Shown: positions 17,898 to 27,563 of the stretch, piece after piece | How the letters are laid out: the number at the start of each line of letters is the position of its first letter | Numbering within the stretch: the first letter of the stretch is position 1 | Assembly: GCF_004912145.1 (NCBI RefSeq) | Contig: NZ_STGT01000001.1 | Span: 620,001-684,000 of the forward strand | From: Peteryoungia rhizophila | Lineage (GTDB): Bacteria > Pseudomonadota > Alphaproteobacteria > Rhizobiales > Rhizobiaceae | DNA: 64,000 bases | Direction of reading: 5' to 3' | Notes under the pieces: model-generated | What the model saw: the letters and a program-made list of their open reading frames with translations, nothing else | Databases searched by the model: none | What the model was told of the DNA's origin: nothing | Program-made: the position numbers and the translations under genes

Positions 17898-18430
17898 GAC
17901 GGGTCCTTCGAGGTATTGGGGTCGCCGGCGCTCGACATGATCGAGGCGACTTGCGCCGCCTTCTCCGGGCTCATCTCGGTCAGGATGAGGCTGGACTGAC
18001 GCGGTGGCAGCTTCATGATGATGGCGGCGGCGAGGATGACGTTCGTCTCCTCCAGCTGCGGGGCAGCCGCATCCGGCGCCATCTTCTTGTAGATCTCGAC
18101 AAGCTGGCCCTCGGCCTGCTTCATGAATTCGTTCCGGCGGCCCAGCCAGTCCTCGTATTCCTCGCGGCGCTGCTCGAGGATGGCGATACGGCCGTCGACA
18201 TCCGCCTGCAGCTTTTCCAGCTCCTGCTTCTGCAGCAGATAGCGCTGGTCGCGAGCGGCATCGGCGATGCCGGTGCAGAACTGGCGAATTTCGGCTTCCG
18301 TGGCGCTTACCGCCGGTTGCTGTTGGCCGACAGCGGTCTGCGCGAAGGCCGGAAGCGTGGCGATGGCCAGCACGACTGCGACGTTGCGCAAAGCGGTGCG
18401 GGCGAACCTGTTATGGCTGAGCTTCATCAT
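17894..18430 (-). CDS. motE: MotE, periplasmic chaperone for MotC
   Basis: A 178-residue protein with a signal peptide (MMKLSHNRFARTALRNVAVVLAIATLPAFAQ), a coiled-coil middle (YLLQKQELEKLQADVDGRIAILEQRREEYEDWL) and a C-terminal MgtE-N-like helical domain (ILAAAIIMKLPPRQSSLILTEMSPEKAAQVASIM). In Sinorhizobium, MotE is a disulfide-linked periplasmic chaperone that stabilises MotC. One Cys is visible (residue about 52), fitting a dimer. It overlaps both flgI and flgH by 4 bp. Confidence 0.9.
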   Translation of the reverse strand: MMKLSHNRFARTALRNVAVVLAIATLPAFAQTAVGQQQPAVSATEAEIRQFCTGIADAARDQRYLLQKQELEKLQADVDGRIAILEQRREEYEDWLGRRNEFMKQAEGQLVEIYKKMAPDAAAPQLEETNVILAAAIIMKLPPRQSSLILTEMSPEKAAQVASIMSSAGDPNTSKDPS

Positions 18431-19548
18431 TGCAGCACGAGCTCCGCTTGAAGCGCACCGGCAGACTTGATGCCTTGGAGGATCGCAATGATGCCATCCG
18501 GCTTCACGCCGATGCTGTTGAGGCCGCTGACGAGTGTTCGGAGATCAGGGCCGTCGACGATGGCGATCTTGTCGCCTTCCTTTTGAACTGAAATGTCGGT
18601 CTGCGGCTGGATCGCCGTCTCGCCACGCGAGAAGGGTTCCGGCTGTATGACCTGCGGGGTCTCCTGCACCTGAACCGTCAGGGTTCCATAGCTCACCGCC
18701 ACGCGCGAGACGCGGACATCGGCACCGATGACGATGGTGCCGGTCCGTTCGTTGATGACGACACGGGCGGGTGAATCGGTTGCGACCACCAGGTTCTCGA
18801 TATCGGCCATCAGGCGCGCGAGGTCTGCCGTGCGCGGCTTCTGGATCACGATTTCCTGACTGTCGCGCGCCTCGGCGATCGGTGCGCCGTAATTGGCGGC
18901 AGCATAGGCATTAATGGTGTCGGCGACGCGCAGGGAGGTGGTGAAGTCCGCATTGCGCAGCTGCAGCACGAGATTGACGCTGTCCTTGAACTTGGACGGC
19001 AGTTCGCGCTCGATGATCGCGCCCGTCGGAACGCGGCCCGAGGTGGTGATGCCCTCCTGCACGGTTGCCGCATCACCCTGAGCGTTGAAGCCGGAGACCA
19101 CGACCGAGCCCTGGGCGACGGCGTAGATCTGGCCGTCCGCACCCGTGAGCGAGGTCATGACCAGCGTGCCGCCACGCAGGGATGTGGCGTCGCCCAGCGA
19201 GCTCACGGTCACATCGATGCGGCTGCCTGGGCTGGCGAAGGGCGGTAGATTGGCGGTCACCATGACGGCGGCAACGTTCTTGGCGTTGGACTGGCCGCCC
19301 TGGGTCGAGATGCCGAGGTTCTGAAGCATGGCGCGCATGGACTGGTCGGTGAAGGGCGAGGAGCGCAGGCTGTCGCCGCTTCCCTGCAAGCCGACCACCA
19401 GACCGTAGCCGATCAGCTGGTTGTCGCGACCGGACTGGAGTGAGGCAATATCCTTGATGCGCGAATTGGCACTGAGCGCCGGCTCGAGGGGAGCCAGAAC
19501 CAGCGCCAGCGCACAGAATGCGATCCGCATGGGTGCGATCAGTCTCAT
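18427..19548 (-). CDS. flgI: FlgI, flagellar P-ring protein
   Basis: A 373-residue periplasmic ring subunit with a Sec signal (IAFCALALVLAPLEPALSA) and a highly typical FlgI body: RIKDIASLQSGRDNQLIGYGLVVGLQGSGDSL, FTDQSMRAMLQNLGI, NVAAVMVTANLPPFASPGSRIDVTVSSLGDATSL. Length is standard. It overlaps flgA by 4 bp upstream and motE by 4 bp downstream, so stoichiometry is probably coordinated by translational coupling. Confidence 0.97.
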   Translation of the reverse strand: MRLIAPMRIAFCALALVLAPLEPALSANSRIKDIASLQSGRDNQLIGYGLVVGLQGSGDSLRSSPFTDQSMRAMLQNLGISTQGGQSNAKNVAAVMVTANLPPFASPGSRIDVTVSSLGDATSLRGGTLVMTSLTGADGQIYAVAQGSVVVSGFNAQGDAATVQEGITTSGRVPTGAIIERELPSKFKDSVNLVLQLRNADFTTSLRVADTINAYAAANYGAPIAEARDSQEIVIQKPRTADLARLMADIENLVVATDSPARVVINERTGTIVIGADVRVSRVAVSYGTLTVQVQETPQVIQPEPFSRGETAIQPQTDISVQKEGDKIAIVDGPDLRTLVSGLNSIGVKPDGIIAILQGIKSAGALQAELVLQ

Positions 19549-20021
19549 TTTGCCATCACCTGTACGGTACCATCGGCCATGACCGTGCCTGACACGATCG
19601 AGCCGGAATCGATGTTGCGAACCTTGACGACCTGGCCGACGGAGGCGTCGGTCAGGGGGGTGCCGCTCGCGCTGATCAGCATGGTGCCGATCGCGAAGGT
19701 CAGACGGACGCCCGTCCCCCGCTTCACCGCGAATGCTTCCCGCAGACCATGGACCGGGATCGTACGGCCAGGCAGCAGGGTTCGCTTCGCCACCATGCCG
19801 ACCACTTCCTCTCGGGTGCGGGCGTAGCCGCCCGCAAGATTGGGGTTGGTCACGGCGACGACGTCGACCTGTTCGGATGCGATGGTTTCGCCGGGGTAGA
19901 TCACCTGCTTGGGGATCACGGCCGTGTTCTGCGCCGACGCCGGGCTGACGCCGAAGCCGAGGGCAGTGGCGACAAGCGCCAGCGCGCGCAGGGCATTTCC
20001 GATTTCGCGGCGAAACCTCAT
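19545..20021 (-). CDS. flgA: FlgA, P-ring assembly chaperone
   Basis: A 158-residue periplasmic protein with a signal peptide (LRALALVATALGFGVSPASAQ) and an SAF/FlgA domain (VGMVAKRTLLPGRTIPVHGLREAFAVKRGTGVRL, and VGQVVKVRNIDSGSIVSGTVMADGTVQV). It helps FlgI polymerise around the rod. It lies 17 bp after flgG and overlaps flgI. It is shorter than enteric FlgA, as usual in rhizobia. Confidence 0.93.
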   Translation of the reverse strand: MRFRREIGNALRALALVATALGFGVSPASAQNTAVIPKQVIYPGETIASEQVDVVAVTNPNLAGGYARTREEVVGMVAKRTLLPGRTIPVHGLREAFAVKRGTGVRLTFAIGTMLISASGTPLTDASVGQVVKVRNIDSGSIVSGTVMADGTVQVMAK

Positions 20022-20038
20022 GTTTGCCTCCGGTTGTC

Positions 20039-20827
20039 TTACTTGAGGTTCTTGCTGACGATCTGAGCCATCTCGTCGGCGGTGGTGATCACCTTGGAAT
20101 TCATCTCGTAGGCGCGCTGGGCCGAGATCATGTCCGTGATCTCCTTCACCGAGTCGACGTTCGAAGCTTCCAGGTAGGACTGCTTGATGTAGCCGAAGCC
20201 CGGATCTTCCGGCGCGCCGACAATGGCGGCACCCGAAGCGGCGGTCTCGGCGAAGAGGTTGTCACCGAGTGGCTTCAGGCCGGCTTCGTTGACAAAGTTG
20301 GCGATCGTCAGCTGTCCGAGGTCGGTGTAGTCGGCATCGTTGCCGATGCGGGCCTGGACCTGACCGGTCCGGCTGATGACGACTTCGCTCGCATCCTGCG
20401 GAATGGTGATCTGCGGCGTCACGAGGTAGCCGTCGATGGTGACGAGCTGACCTTCCGCATTCATGTTGAAGGCGCCGGAGCGGCTGTAGAGGGTCGCGCC
20501 GTCGGGGCTTTCGATCTGGAACCAGCCTCGACCGATCAGGGAGAGATCGAGTTCGTTGCCGGTCTGGGTCAGCTGGCCCTGCGTATGGATGTTGCGGACG
20601 GCCGCCGTCTGGACACCGAGACCGATATTGGCGCCTTCCGGCACGATGGCCTGGTTGGCACGGTTCGGCACGCCCTGGGCGCGTTCCGTCTGATAAAGAA
20701 GGTCGGAAAACTCAGCACGCGCCCGCTTGAAGCCGGTCGTGTTGATGTTGGCGATGTTGTTCGCGATGACTTCGAGGTTGGTCTGCTGGGCGTCCATACC
20801 CGTGGCTGCGATGGCGAGCGCTCTCAT
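20039..20827 (-). CDS. flgG: FlgG, distal rod protein
   Basis: A 262-residue distal rod subunit with the classic signature [33 protein letters not shown] and the C-terminal [28 protein letters not shown]. It shows no Sec signal; export is through the type III gate. It lies 15 bp after fliE and 17 bp before flgA. Confidence 0.97.
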   Translation of the reverse strand: MRALAIAATGMDAQQTNLEVIANNIANINTTGFKRARAEFSDLLYQTERAQGVPNRANQAIVPEGANIGLGVQTAAVRNIHTQGQLTQTGNELDLSLIGRGWFQIESPDGATLYSRSGAFNMNAEGQLVTIDGYLVTPQITIPQDASEVVISRTGQVQARIGNDADYTDLGQLTIANFVNEAGLKPLGDNLFAETAASGAAIVGAPEDPGFGYIKQSYLEASNVDSVKEITDMISAQRAYEMNSKVITTADEMAQIVSKNLK

Positions 20828-20842
20828 AGTTCGGTACCCCTG

Positions 20843-21181
20843 CTAGATCTGCATTTTCGTGATGTCGAGATAGGCGTTGACGATCTTGTCGCGGAAGGCG
20901 ATCGCCGTCTGGAGCGACTGTTCCGCCTGCATGACGGCATCGACCACTTCGCGGGTGTTCGCCTTGCCCATCAGGCCGTCGAACGAGGTCTGTTCCGCTT
21001 GCTTCAGATCGCCGGCTGCCTGCGCCGCCATGTTGTTGAGTGCCGCCATGAAGGTTTCGCCGGTGGCGGTTCCAGGCGTTGTGCCCTCGGCGGTCAGGCC
21101 CTTGGTGGAGAAGGAGCTCGAAAGCGAATCCAGGCCATTCATGCCGGAAAGAGCGCTGGTCTTGGTGATGGATTCGATCAT
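20843..21181 (-). CDS. fliE: FliE, MS ring-rod adaptor
   Basis: A 112-residue small axial adaptor connecting FliF to the proximal rod. The C-terminal part is diagnostic ([40 protein letters not shown]). It overlaps flgC by 4 bp. Length is normal. Confidence 0.93.
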   Translation of the reverse strand: MIESITKTSALSGMNGLDSLSSSFSTKGLTAEGTTPGTATGETFMAALNNMAAQAAGDLKQAEQTSFDGLMGKANTREVVDAVMQAEQSLQTAIAFRDKIVNAYLDITKMQI

Positions 21182-21600
21182 TGTGAGGCCTTCAGCAGCG
21201 CTATGGTTTGGGAAATCATGTCGCGTGTCTGCTTGATGGTCTGCAGATTCGCTTCATACGAACGGTTGGATTCGCGCATGTCTGCCATTTCGATCAGCAT
21301 GTTGACGTTCGGCATCTTGACGATGCCGCGCTCATCGGCGGCAGGGTTGCCCGGGTCGTATTCCTCGGTGAAGTCAGCGAAGTCGACACCGAGCTTCTTG
21401 ACCTCGACGGTGTGGGCACCGGTCGCGCGATCAAGTTCTGCCCCGAAGGTGATCGTCTTGCGGCGATAAGGATCCGCACCGGGCGTGTCGCCGGTCGTGC
21501 GGGCATTCGCAATGTTTTCGGAGACGATACGAAGGCGCGTCGACTGGGCTTCGAGCCCGCTTCCCGCAACCTTCAGGCTCGCCAGCAATGGATCAGTCAT
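21178..21600 (-). CDS. flgC: FlgC, proximal rod protein
   Basis: A 140-residue rod subunit: [37 protein letters not shown] at the N-terminus and [30 protein letters not shown] at the C-terminus are standard FlgC. The ATG follows the flgB stop with a one-base overlap (TGATG). Confidence 0.96.
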   Translation of the reverse strand: MTDPLLASLKVAGSGLEAQSTRLRIVSENIANARTTGDTPGADPYRRKTITFGAELDRATGAHTVEVKKLGVDFADFTEEYDPGNPAADERGIVKMPNVNMLIEMADMRESNRSYEANLQTIKQTRDMISQTIALLKASQ

Positions 21601-21995
21601 CAGCGTTTCACCGTCATTAGCATCATGCGATGGAAGGAGGACATCAGGGAGGTGTTGAGTTCGTGGTTGCGCTTGATTTCGCCCGTTTTTCTCAACTCGT
21701 CCGACAATGCGACGGTATTGCCCGATTCCTGGATGCCGATCTCATTGCTGAGATCTTCTTCCTCGACGGCAATGTTGCTGTTGGAGAAATCGTTGGATGC
21801 CATGTGGCCCGGCTGGGTCACGGCCATGCCCTGCACCGTGCCGGTCTTGTCCAGAACCGCGCTGAAGGGCGTGATGTCCTTGGCCGCGAATTTCGGCGTG
21901 TTCACATTGGCGATGTTGGTCGCCACGACCTGCTGGCGCACCGAAAGCCATTCCGCCTGTCGGGAGGCCAGCTCGAACAACTGGATGGGATTCAT
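21600..21995 (-). CDS. flgB: FlgB, proximal rod protein
   Basis: A 131-residue rod subunit: [38 protein letters not shown] is diagnostic. It shares one base with flgC. A 75-bp gap separates it from orf190 upstream; that gap may hold an internal promoter, but I see no clear terminator, so it can also be read from flgF. Confidence 0.95.
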   Translation of the reverse strand: MNPIQLFELASRQAEWLSVRQQVVATNIANVNTPKFAAKDITPFSAVLDKTGTVQGMAVTQPGHMASNDFSNSNIAVEEEDLSNEIGIQESGNTVALSDELRKTGEIKRNHELNTSLMSSFHRMMLMTVKR

Positions 21996-22070
21996 TCACA
22001 TCACTCCGTCTATTATTGATCGGAGCCTAAACCAGTAATCTTGCGTGGGACTTGCCCGCCCCACACTTCT

Positions 22071-22643
22071 TCAATTGTTTTGCACGACCTCACCGGCGGA
22101 GGTAACGATCACCCACTTACCGTCGCGCTGCTCAAGCGTCGCGACACGGCTGTTGTCCGGCAGGATGGAGCCCACGCGGACGAGATACATGCCGGCCTTG
22201 TCTTCGATCAGCGCGCGACCATTGGCGACATGCAGCAGGCGAAACCCGCTCTTGCCGGGGAAGGGCTGGGATGCTCCGGTCTCAAGACCTACCGGCTCTT
22301 CTCGACCCAAGGTCGGCACCGTGGCGGTGACGATCTGGTCTACCTGGGTCTCGACCTCGCCATCGCCTTCGCCAGTTTCGTCGTCACGATCAACGAGCGC
22401 GAGGGGCGAGACGCTGAACACGTTGCGGCCGGGACCTTCGGGCAAATCGCGGGTCCGCTCCCAGTCGGCGACACGGATGCCGAATTTATCTTCATTGAAG
22501 AAGACGTACCAGGGAAAGAAGGCGGCACCACAGGCGAGCGCAATGCCGGTCACGGCCAGCACGCGGTCTATGGTGGGAATGCGCCGACGGGCAAAAACCG
22601 GCCGGAGCGGAGCCACTGGCTCGTCAGCATCGAAATCGGTCAT
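22071..22643 (-). CDS. Conserved-looking membrane protein of the flagellar operon (unknown, orf190)
   Basis: A 190-residue protein that I do not recognise by name. A short basic cytoplasmic N-terminus is followed by one membrane helix (RVLAVTGIALACGAAFFPWYVFF, about 27-49), an acidic Gly/Asp/Glu linker, and a small C-terminal beta-rich domain (about 135-188; GFRLLHVANGRALIEDKAGMYLVRVGSILPDNSRVATLEQRDGKWVIVTSAGEVV). That domain is reminiscent of the periplasmic domains of GspC/PilP-type proteins; this is only an impression. It follows fliI by 2 bp, so it is translated with the export ATPase and is probably a flagellar envelope factor. Confidence 0.75.
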   Translation of the reverse strand: MTDFDADEPVAPLRPVFARRRIPTIDRVLAVTGIALACGAAFFPWYVFFNEDKFGIRVADWERTRDLPEGPGRNVFSVSPLALVDRDDETGEGDGEVETQVDQIVTATVPTLGREEPVGLETGASQPFPGKSGFRLLHVANGRALIEDKAGMYLVRVGSILPDNSRVATLEQRDGKWVIVTSAGEVVQNN

Positions 22644-22645
22644 GG

Positions 22646-24037
22646 TCAGCCCCTTTGTCTCATGCCCTGCCCGCCGCTTGCGGCCGCCTTTAGGGCGTTT
22701 GCCAGATCGGCATAGGCATCGAGCGCCGGCTTTTCGCCGGGTGTCTGCTTCAGAATGTCGTAGATGACCGGCACCTGTTTGATCGCCATGTCGAGATCGG
22801 GATCGGAACCGTTGCGGTAGCCGCCGATGAGGCGGAGGTCGCGCGTTTCCTCGAAGCGATGGATGAGCGCCTTCAAGCGCGACACCAGTTTTTCCTGTTC
22901 CGAGGTCCAGGCCTTACGGGCGAGACGCGAGATCGAAGTCAACGGATTAATGGGCGGATAGCGCCCCTCGTCGGCCAGCGCGCGATCGAGAACGATATGC
23001 CCGTCGAGAATGCCGCGCGTCGAATCGGCGATCGGATCGTTGTGATTGTCGCCATCGACGAGGATGGAAATGATGGCGGTGATCGTGCCAGTCCCTTCCG
23101 CACCCGGACCGGCGCGTTCGAGCAGGCGCGGCAGTTCGGTGAAAACGGACGCCGGATAGCCACGCGCGATCGGCGGCTCGCCGGCAGCTGTCGCGACTTC
23201 GCGAATCGCATGGGCGAAGCGGGTCACGCTGTCGACGATGAAAAGGACGTTCTGACCCTTGTCGCGAAAATGCTCGGCGATCGTGATTGCAGTGAGCGGC
23301 GCCATCTTGCGCAGCATCGGGCTCTCGTCGCTGGTTGCGACTACGGCGATCGACTTCGCCATGTTTTCGCCGAGCGTGTCCTCGATGAATTCGCGCACTT
23401 CGCGGCCACGTTCGCCGACCAGAGCGATGACGACCTTGTCGAATGCATCTGCGCGGGCCAGCATAGACAGGAGTGTCGACTTGCCGACGCCCGATCCGGC
23501 GAAGATGCCGAGACGTTGTCCGAGGCAGAGTGGCGAGAAGATGTCGATCGCCCGAACGCCGGTCTTGAAACCCGTCTCGACGCGGCTGCGCGTCATGGAT
23601 GGTGGCGCGGTTGTAGAGATCGGGCGCCGTTCCGGCCCAGGGGCCAGTGCCGGACCATTGTCGATAGGGTCGCCCAAAGCATTGATCGTTCGTCCGCACC
23701 AGCTGTCATCCGGTGCCACGCGAAACGCACCCTTGCGGATCACCACATCGTGGATGCCGATCGGCTCACCGGGTTCGATAGGACAGACATAGCAGATATC
23801 GGGCTCGACACGGACGACCTCACCCAGATGAACGCCGGTCGAAGACCGGTGGGCTACGAATTCACCGAGGCGCACATGCCGGGACAGCCCTGTGACTGTA
23901 TAGTGTCCGGCCGCGATGGTGCGCACATGCCCGCCCTGGGTGACCGAATTGGTCGGTCGTGAGTACCGCTGCGCCAGGGCCGCCAATTGTCCGAGCTTCT
24001 GCGAAAGTGGGAATTCGTCGGGTGCCGGCGCAGTCAT
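22646..24037 (-). CDS. fliI: FliI, flagellar export ATPase
   Basis: A 463-residue ATPase related to F1 beta. Walker A GSGVGKST, the Walker B region NVLFIVDSVTRFAHAIREVA, and the family segments GQRLGIFAGSGVG and ARGYPASVFTELPRLLERAGPG are intact. It powers or primes flagellar type III export. It lies 18 bp after flgF and 2 bp before orf190. No obvious FliJ follows it. Confidence 0.96.
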   Translation of the reverse strand: MTAPAPDEFPLSQKLGQLAALAQRYSRPTNSVTQGGHVRTIAAGHYTVTGLSRHVRLGEFVAHRSSTGVHLGEVVRVEPDICYVCPIEPGEPIGIHDVVIRKGAFRVAPDDSWCGRTINALGDPIDNGPALAPGPERRPISTTAPPSMTRSRVETGFKTGVRAIDIFSPLCLGQRLGIFAGSGVGKSTLLSMLARADAFDKVVIALVGERGREVREFIEDTLGENMAKSIAVVATSDESPMLRKMAPLTAITIAEHFRDKGQNVLFIVDSVTRFAHAIREVATAAGEPPIARGYPASVFTELPRLLERAGPGAEGTGTITAIISILVDGDNHNDPIADSTRGILDGHIVLDRALADEGRYPPINPLTSISRLARKAWTSEQEKLVSRLKALIHRFEETRDLRLIGGYRNGSDPDLDMAIKQVPVIYDILKQTPGEKPALDAYADLANALKAAASGGQGMRQRG

Positions 24038-24055
24038 GATGTTCCGATCTCAGGG

Positions 24056-24790
24056 TCAGTTGCTGCCGCCGAGGACCTTGATCGCCTCGCTCAAGGTGTT
24101 TTCGCTCGTGCTGATCATTGCGCTGATGGCCTCGAAGGCGCGATTGATCTGGATGAGCTGGGTCATCTGTCCGATGCCGTTGACGTTGGAGTTCTCGACA
24201 TATCCCTGAAGGATCGAAATTTCCGGGTTGTCCACGACCGGCTGGGGATTGTCGACAGTGGTCACGCCACTGTTTTCGAAGCGAAGGAAGCCGTTTCTGA
24301 CGTCGGCCGTAAACACACCGAGGGTTGCGACGACCCGACCGTCCTGCATGATCTGACCGCTTGCGCCAACTTCCGGTGGGCCACCGGCGCGATTGAGCTG
24401 GATCGGCGCACCACCTGCATCGAGAACCGGATAGCCGCGGGTGGAAACGAGTTCACCGGTGTCGGTCATGGTGAAACGGCCGTCACGCGTCAGGACCTGG
24501 CCGACCGGAGTGTCGATCGAAAACCAGGCGTCACCCTTGATGGCGAAGTCGAGGACGTTGCCCGTCTCCGCCAGTTCACCATTCTTGGTTGAGAGATAGT
24601 CGTTGCCTTGGCTCACAAAGGCCACCTTGGCGTTGAGGTCGTTGCCGGTCCGGCTCAACATCTCGTCGAACTTCACATCCGTCGAGCGAAAACCAACCGT
24701 GTTCACATTGGCCATGTTGTCCGCCACCGTGGTGAGACGGCGCTCGAGGGCCATCTGCGACGACAGGGAAACGTAAATACCGGATTGCAC
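24056..24790 (-). CDS. flgF: FlgF, proximal rod protein
   Basis: A 244-residue rod subunit starting with GTG at 24790, supported by GGAGG 7 nt upstream. The signature SQMALERRLTTVADNMANVNTVGFRSTDVKFDEML and the C-terminus YVENSNVNGIGQMTQLIQINRAFEAISAMIS are FlgF-like. It is first in the long minus-strand operon and divergent from motA. Confidence 0.94.
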   Translation of the reverse strand: MQSGIYVSLSSQMALERRLTTVADNMANVNTVGFRSTDVKFDEMLSRTGNDLNAKVAFVSQGNDYLSTKNGELAETGNVLDFAIKGDAWFSIDTPVGQVLTRDGRFTMTDTGELVSTRGYPVLDAGGAPIQLNRAGGPPEVGASGQIMQDGRVVATLGVFTADVRNGFLRFENSGVTTVDNPQPVVDNPEISILQGYVENSNVNGIGQMTQLIQINRAFEAISAMISTSENTLSEAIKVLGGSN

Positions 24791-25015
24791 CGTCTTGCCT
24801 CCGTGAGTGAAGAATATCAGTAAATCATTATTTAACGCAGGTTGGCCTACGCTTTAGCCCACTCTTCTTGCGGCAAAAGGCTTGCGCGAAACTGTCGAGA
24901 AAACGCCTGAAGTCTCGGGCGCAAGCGCAGCCCAAATTTGGCTCCGAGGTTCAGCCTCACGCAAGGCAGGAGCTCTATCGCTTACTGTGAATAGTAACGT
25001 TCGGGTGCGGGCAAA
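24791..25015. promoter_or_regulatory. Divergent flgF / motA promoter region
   Basis: This 225-bp gap must carry promoters for two large operons facing away from each other. It has an AT-rich stretch near 24810-24840 (AATCATTATTTAACG). No individual promoter was assigned with confidence. By analogy with Sinorhizobium these would be early genes under VisN/VisR. Confidence 0.45.
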
Positions 25016-25894
25016 ATGAACATAATCGTCGGTTTCATCATCACACTGGGCTGCGTTCTCGGCGGCTTCATGGCCATGGGTGGGCACCTGGATGTTCTCT
25101 TCCAGCCTTTCGAGCTCGTGATCATCGGTGGCGCCGGCATCGGCGGCTTCATCATGGCCAACCCGATGAAGGTCATCAAAGACACCGGCAAGGCACTTGG
25201 CGAAGCGTTCAAGCAGACGGTTCCGAAGGAGCGCGACTATCTCGACGTGCTCGGCGTGCTCTACTCCCTGATGCGCGACCTTCGCACCAAGTCGCGCAAC
25301 GAAATCGAAGCGCATATCGACAATCCGGATGAATCCTCGATCTTCACGGCAGCTCCGAACCTCCTGAAGAACAAGGAACTGACGGCGTTCATCTGTGACT
25401 ATGTGCGGCTGATCATCATCGGCAATGCCCGCAGCCATGAGATCGAGGCGCTGATGGACGAGGAAATCGAGACCATCCACTACGACAAGATGAAGCCCTA
25501 TCATGCCATGACCGCCATGGGCGACAGCTTCCCGGCGATCGGTATCGTCGCGGCGGTTCTCGGCGTCATCAAGGCCATGGCCGCCATCAACGAATCTCCA
25601 GAAGTCCTGGGTGGCCTCATCGGCGCGGCCCTGGTCGGCACCATGCTCGGCATCTTCTTGTCCTACTGCGTCTGCAACCCCGTCATCACGCAGATCAAGA
25701 TGGTTCGCACCAAGCAGCATCGCCTCTACATCATCGTGAAGCAGACGCTGCTGGCCTACATGAACGGCTCGGTACCGCAGGTGGCACTGGAATATGGCCG
25801 CAAGACCATTTCCTCCTACGAGCGTCCGTCGATCGACGCCGTCGAGCAGGAAATGATGAATCCGGGCGGCGGCAGTGAAAGCAAGGCGGCCTGA
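25016..25894 (+). CDS. motA: MotA, flagellar motor stator protein
   Basis: A 292-residue inner-membrane proton-channel subunit. Four membrane helices are visible ([76 protein letters not shown]), with the cytoplasmic loop bearing the charged torque helix ([20 protein letters not shown]). It is the partner of MotB. It heads motA-fliM-fliN-fliG on the plus strand. Confidence 0.96.
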   Translation: MNIIVGFIITLGCVLGGFMAMGGHLDVLFQPFELVIIGGAGIGGFIMANPMKVIKDTGKALGEAFKQTVPKERDYLDVLGVLYSLMRDLRTKSRNEIEAHIDNPDESSIFTAAPNLLKNKELTAFICDYVRLIIIGNARSHEIEALMDEEIETIHYDKMKPYHAMTAMGDSFPAIGIVAAVLGVIKAMAAINESPEVLGGLIGAALVGTMLGIFLSYCVCNPVITQIKMVRTKQHRLYIIVKQTLLAYMNGSVPQVALEYGRKTISSYERPSIDAVEQEMMNPGGGSESKAA

Positions 25895-25896
25895 TC

Positions 25897-26844
25897 ATGA
25901 CGGAAGTCCATAGCGAAACAGCACCACGTATGGATCGGGCTCTCCTTGCCAAGCTGACCGGTGGGCTGGGTGATTCCCATACGCTGCAGAAGCTGTGCGC
26001 CGATTTTGGCCAGCTCTACATCGAGTTCCTGCCCGACGTCTTCCACAGCGAAACCGGGCTGACCATGCAGGTTCACTACAACGGGCACGAAAGCGGCCTG
26101 ATGACGGATCTGGTCGCCGACCTCGGCGACAACGTCTCGCTGGCCAACGGTCAGCTGCGGAACTGGTCTCCGAACTTCGTGCTCGCTTGCGGCAACAGCT
26201 TCGTCATCACACTGATGGAAAACCTGCTCGGCGCCCTCCCCGAGACGATTCAGGAGCCGATCGAACGACCGCTGTCGCAGATCGAGCTCGATCTCGCCGT
26301 GATGGTCTATGACAAGATCGCCAATGTCTTGCGTTCGGGTGTCAACGCCTCGGGTGGCTTCGAGCCGCTCCTGGAGAAGGCGCACAATGCCGAAGACCGC
26401 CTCAAGCCGGAGGAGGACCATGTCGACGAGTATGGCGTGACCGTGAAACTCGGCATCACGCTCGGGCCCGTTGACTCGGAATTCTATCTGGTCATTCCGC
26501 AGAAGGCACTGCTCAAGACCGTCGTAACCATGCCGAAGTCGAAGAGCCAGACCAGCAAATCGAAGAAGGAATGGCAGGAACAGATCGCCGAGCAGGTGCG
26601 CCGCTCCCAGGTTACACTGGAAGCGCGGATCCGGTTGGAATCACTCACGCTTGCCACAGTCTCGCGCCTGATCGCCGGCGATGTCATTCCCTTCCGCGAG
26701 AAGGGCGACGTCATGGTCGACGTCAGCGCCAACGGCAAGGACCTCTATCGTTGCGAATTCGGCCGGGCGGGCGACCGCTACACGGTTCGAGTGAAGGATA
26801 ATGTGAGCACCGAAGATGAAATTCTGAAGCATTTGATGAGCTAG
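25897..26844 (+). CDS. fliM: FliM, flagellar motor switch protein
   Basis: A 315-residue switch protein, 2 bp after motA. The FliM core and C-terminal SpoA domain are visible (VTLEARIRLESLTLATVSRLIAGDVIPFREKGDVMVDVSANGKDLYRCEFG). The N-terminus is not a strong EIDAL-type CheY-binding motif, which is common for divergent rhizobial FliM. The FliM identity relies on operon position as well as the SpoA domain. Confidence 0.9.
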   Translation: MTEVHSETAPRMDRALLAKLTGGLGDSHTLQKLCADFGQLYIEFLPDVFHSETGLTMQVHYNGHESGLMTDLVADLGDNVSLANGQLRNWSPNFVLACGNSFVITLMENLLGALPETIQEPIERPLSQIELDLAVMVYDKIANVLRSGVNASGGFEPLLEKAHNAEDRLKPEEDHVDEYGVTVKLGITLGPVDSEFYLVIPQKALLKTVVTMPKSKSQTSKSKKEWQEQIAEQVRRSQVTLEARIRLESLTLATVSRLIAGDVIPFREKGDVMVDVSANGKDLYRCEFGRAGDRYTVRVKDNVSTEDEILKHLMS

Positions 26845-26905
26845 GCATTTAGCGGGGCTCGCCCCACGGCAGCTTGAGGCAAGTTTCAAGAGGAATAATG
26901 AATCC

Positions 26906-27535
26906 ATGGCAACGAAGAAGACACCACCGAAGGATGACGACGCGCTGGTCATGCCGGGCGCGAGCGACAGCGATTTCGACCAGGCCGTCGACGATCTTCG
27001 CGGCGTGCTGAAGGCCGATGCCGACGGCGGGCTGGGCGACTTCGGATCGGATCTCGGACTCAAGGACGATCCGCTGGCCGCATTCGAATCAGATTTCGGC
27101 GGCGGTGCTGCAGCTGCGCCAAGCGATGACTTCGGGCTGGGCGATTTCGGCGGCTCCAGCGATCTGGGCGGTGGCAGCGATTTCGGCGGTTCGAGCGACT
27201 TTGGCGGATCGAGTGATTTCGGCGGCGACAGCGCGTTCGGCGGTTCGACCGGAAGCCAGCAGGAACCGGGCAGCGGCCTCAGCGCCAATCTCGACCTGAT
27301 CATGGACATCCCGATCGAGGTCCAGATCGTGCTCGGCTCCAGCCGCATGCAGGTTTCGGGGCTCATGAATCTCGAGGAAGGCGCCATTATCGCGCTCGAC
27401 AAGAAGATCGGCGAGCCCGTCGAGATCATGGTGAACGGCCGCCGCATCGCGCGGGGCGAGATCACCGTTCTCGAGAACGACGATACACGATTTGGTGTCA
27501 AACTGATTGAAGTGATGGCGACCAAGACATCCTGA
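26906..27535 (+). CDS. fliN: FliN, flagellar motor switch protein with repeat-rich linker
   Basis: A 209-residue protein. The C-terminal FliN/SpoA domain (about 125-205; LIMDIPIEVQIVLGSSRMQVSGLMNLEEGAIIALDKKIGEPVEIMVNGRRIARGEI) is typical. The N-terminal about 120 residues are acidic and Gly-rich, with six tandem hexapeptide units of the DFGGSS type at residues 80-115. FliN builds the C-ring base and helps dock export proteins. It follows fliM by 61 bp and precedes fliG by 28 bp. Confidence 0.94.
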   Translation: MATKKTPPKDDDALVMPGASDSDFDQAVDDLRGVLKADADGGLGDFGSDLGLKDDPLAAFESDFGGGAAAAPSDDFGLGDFGGSSDLGGGSDFGGSSDFGGSSDFGGDSAFGGSTGSQQEPGSGLSANLDLIMDIPIEVQIVLGSSRMQVSGLMNLEEGAIIALDKKIGEPVEIMVNGRRIARGEITVLENDDTRFGVKLIEVMATKTS

Positions 27536-27563
27536 CCCATGATGGGCCAGAGAGGACAAGACC

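Noticed and set aside
20024-21469. A 481-codon plus-strand frame opposite flgG/fliE/flgC
   Set aside because: Three well-supported rod genes occupy the opposite strand. The product is a His/Arg/Leu/Gly-rich shadow without homology features.
27143-27250. Repeat tract considered as a CRISPR or minisatellite
   Set aside because: The repeats are in-frame hexapeptide codons within fliN, lack spacers and are only about 108 bp long.
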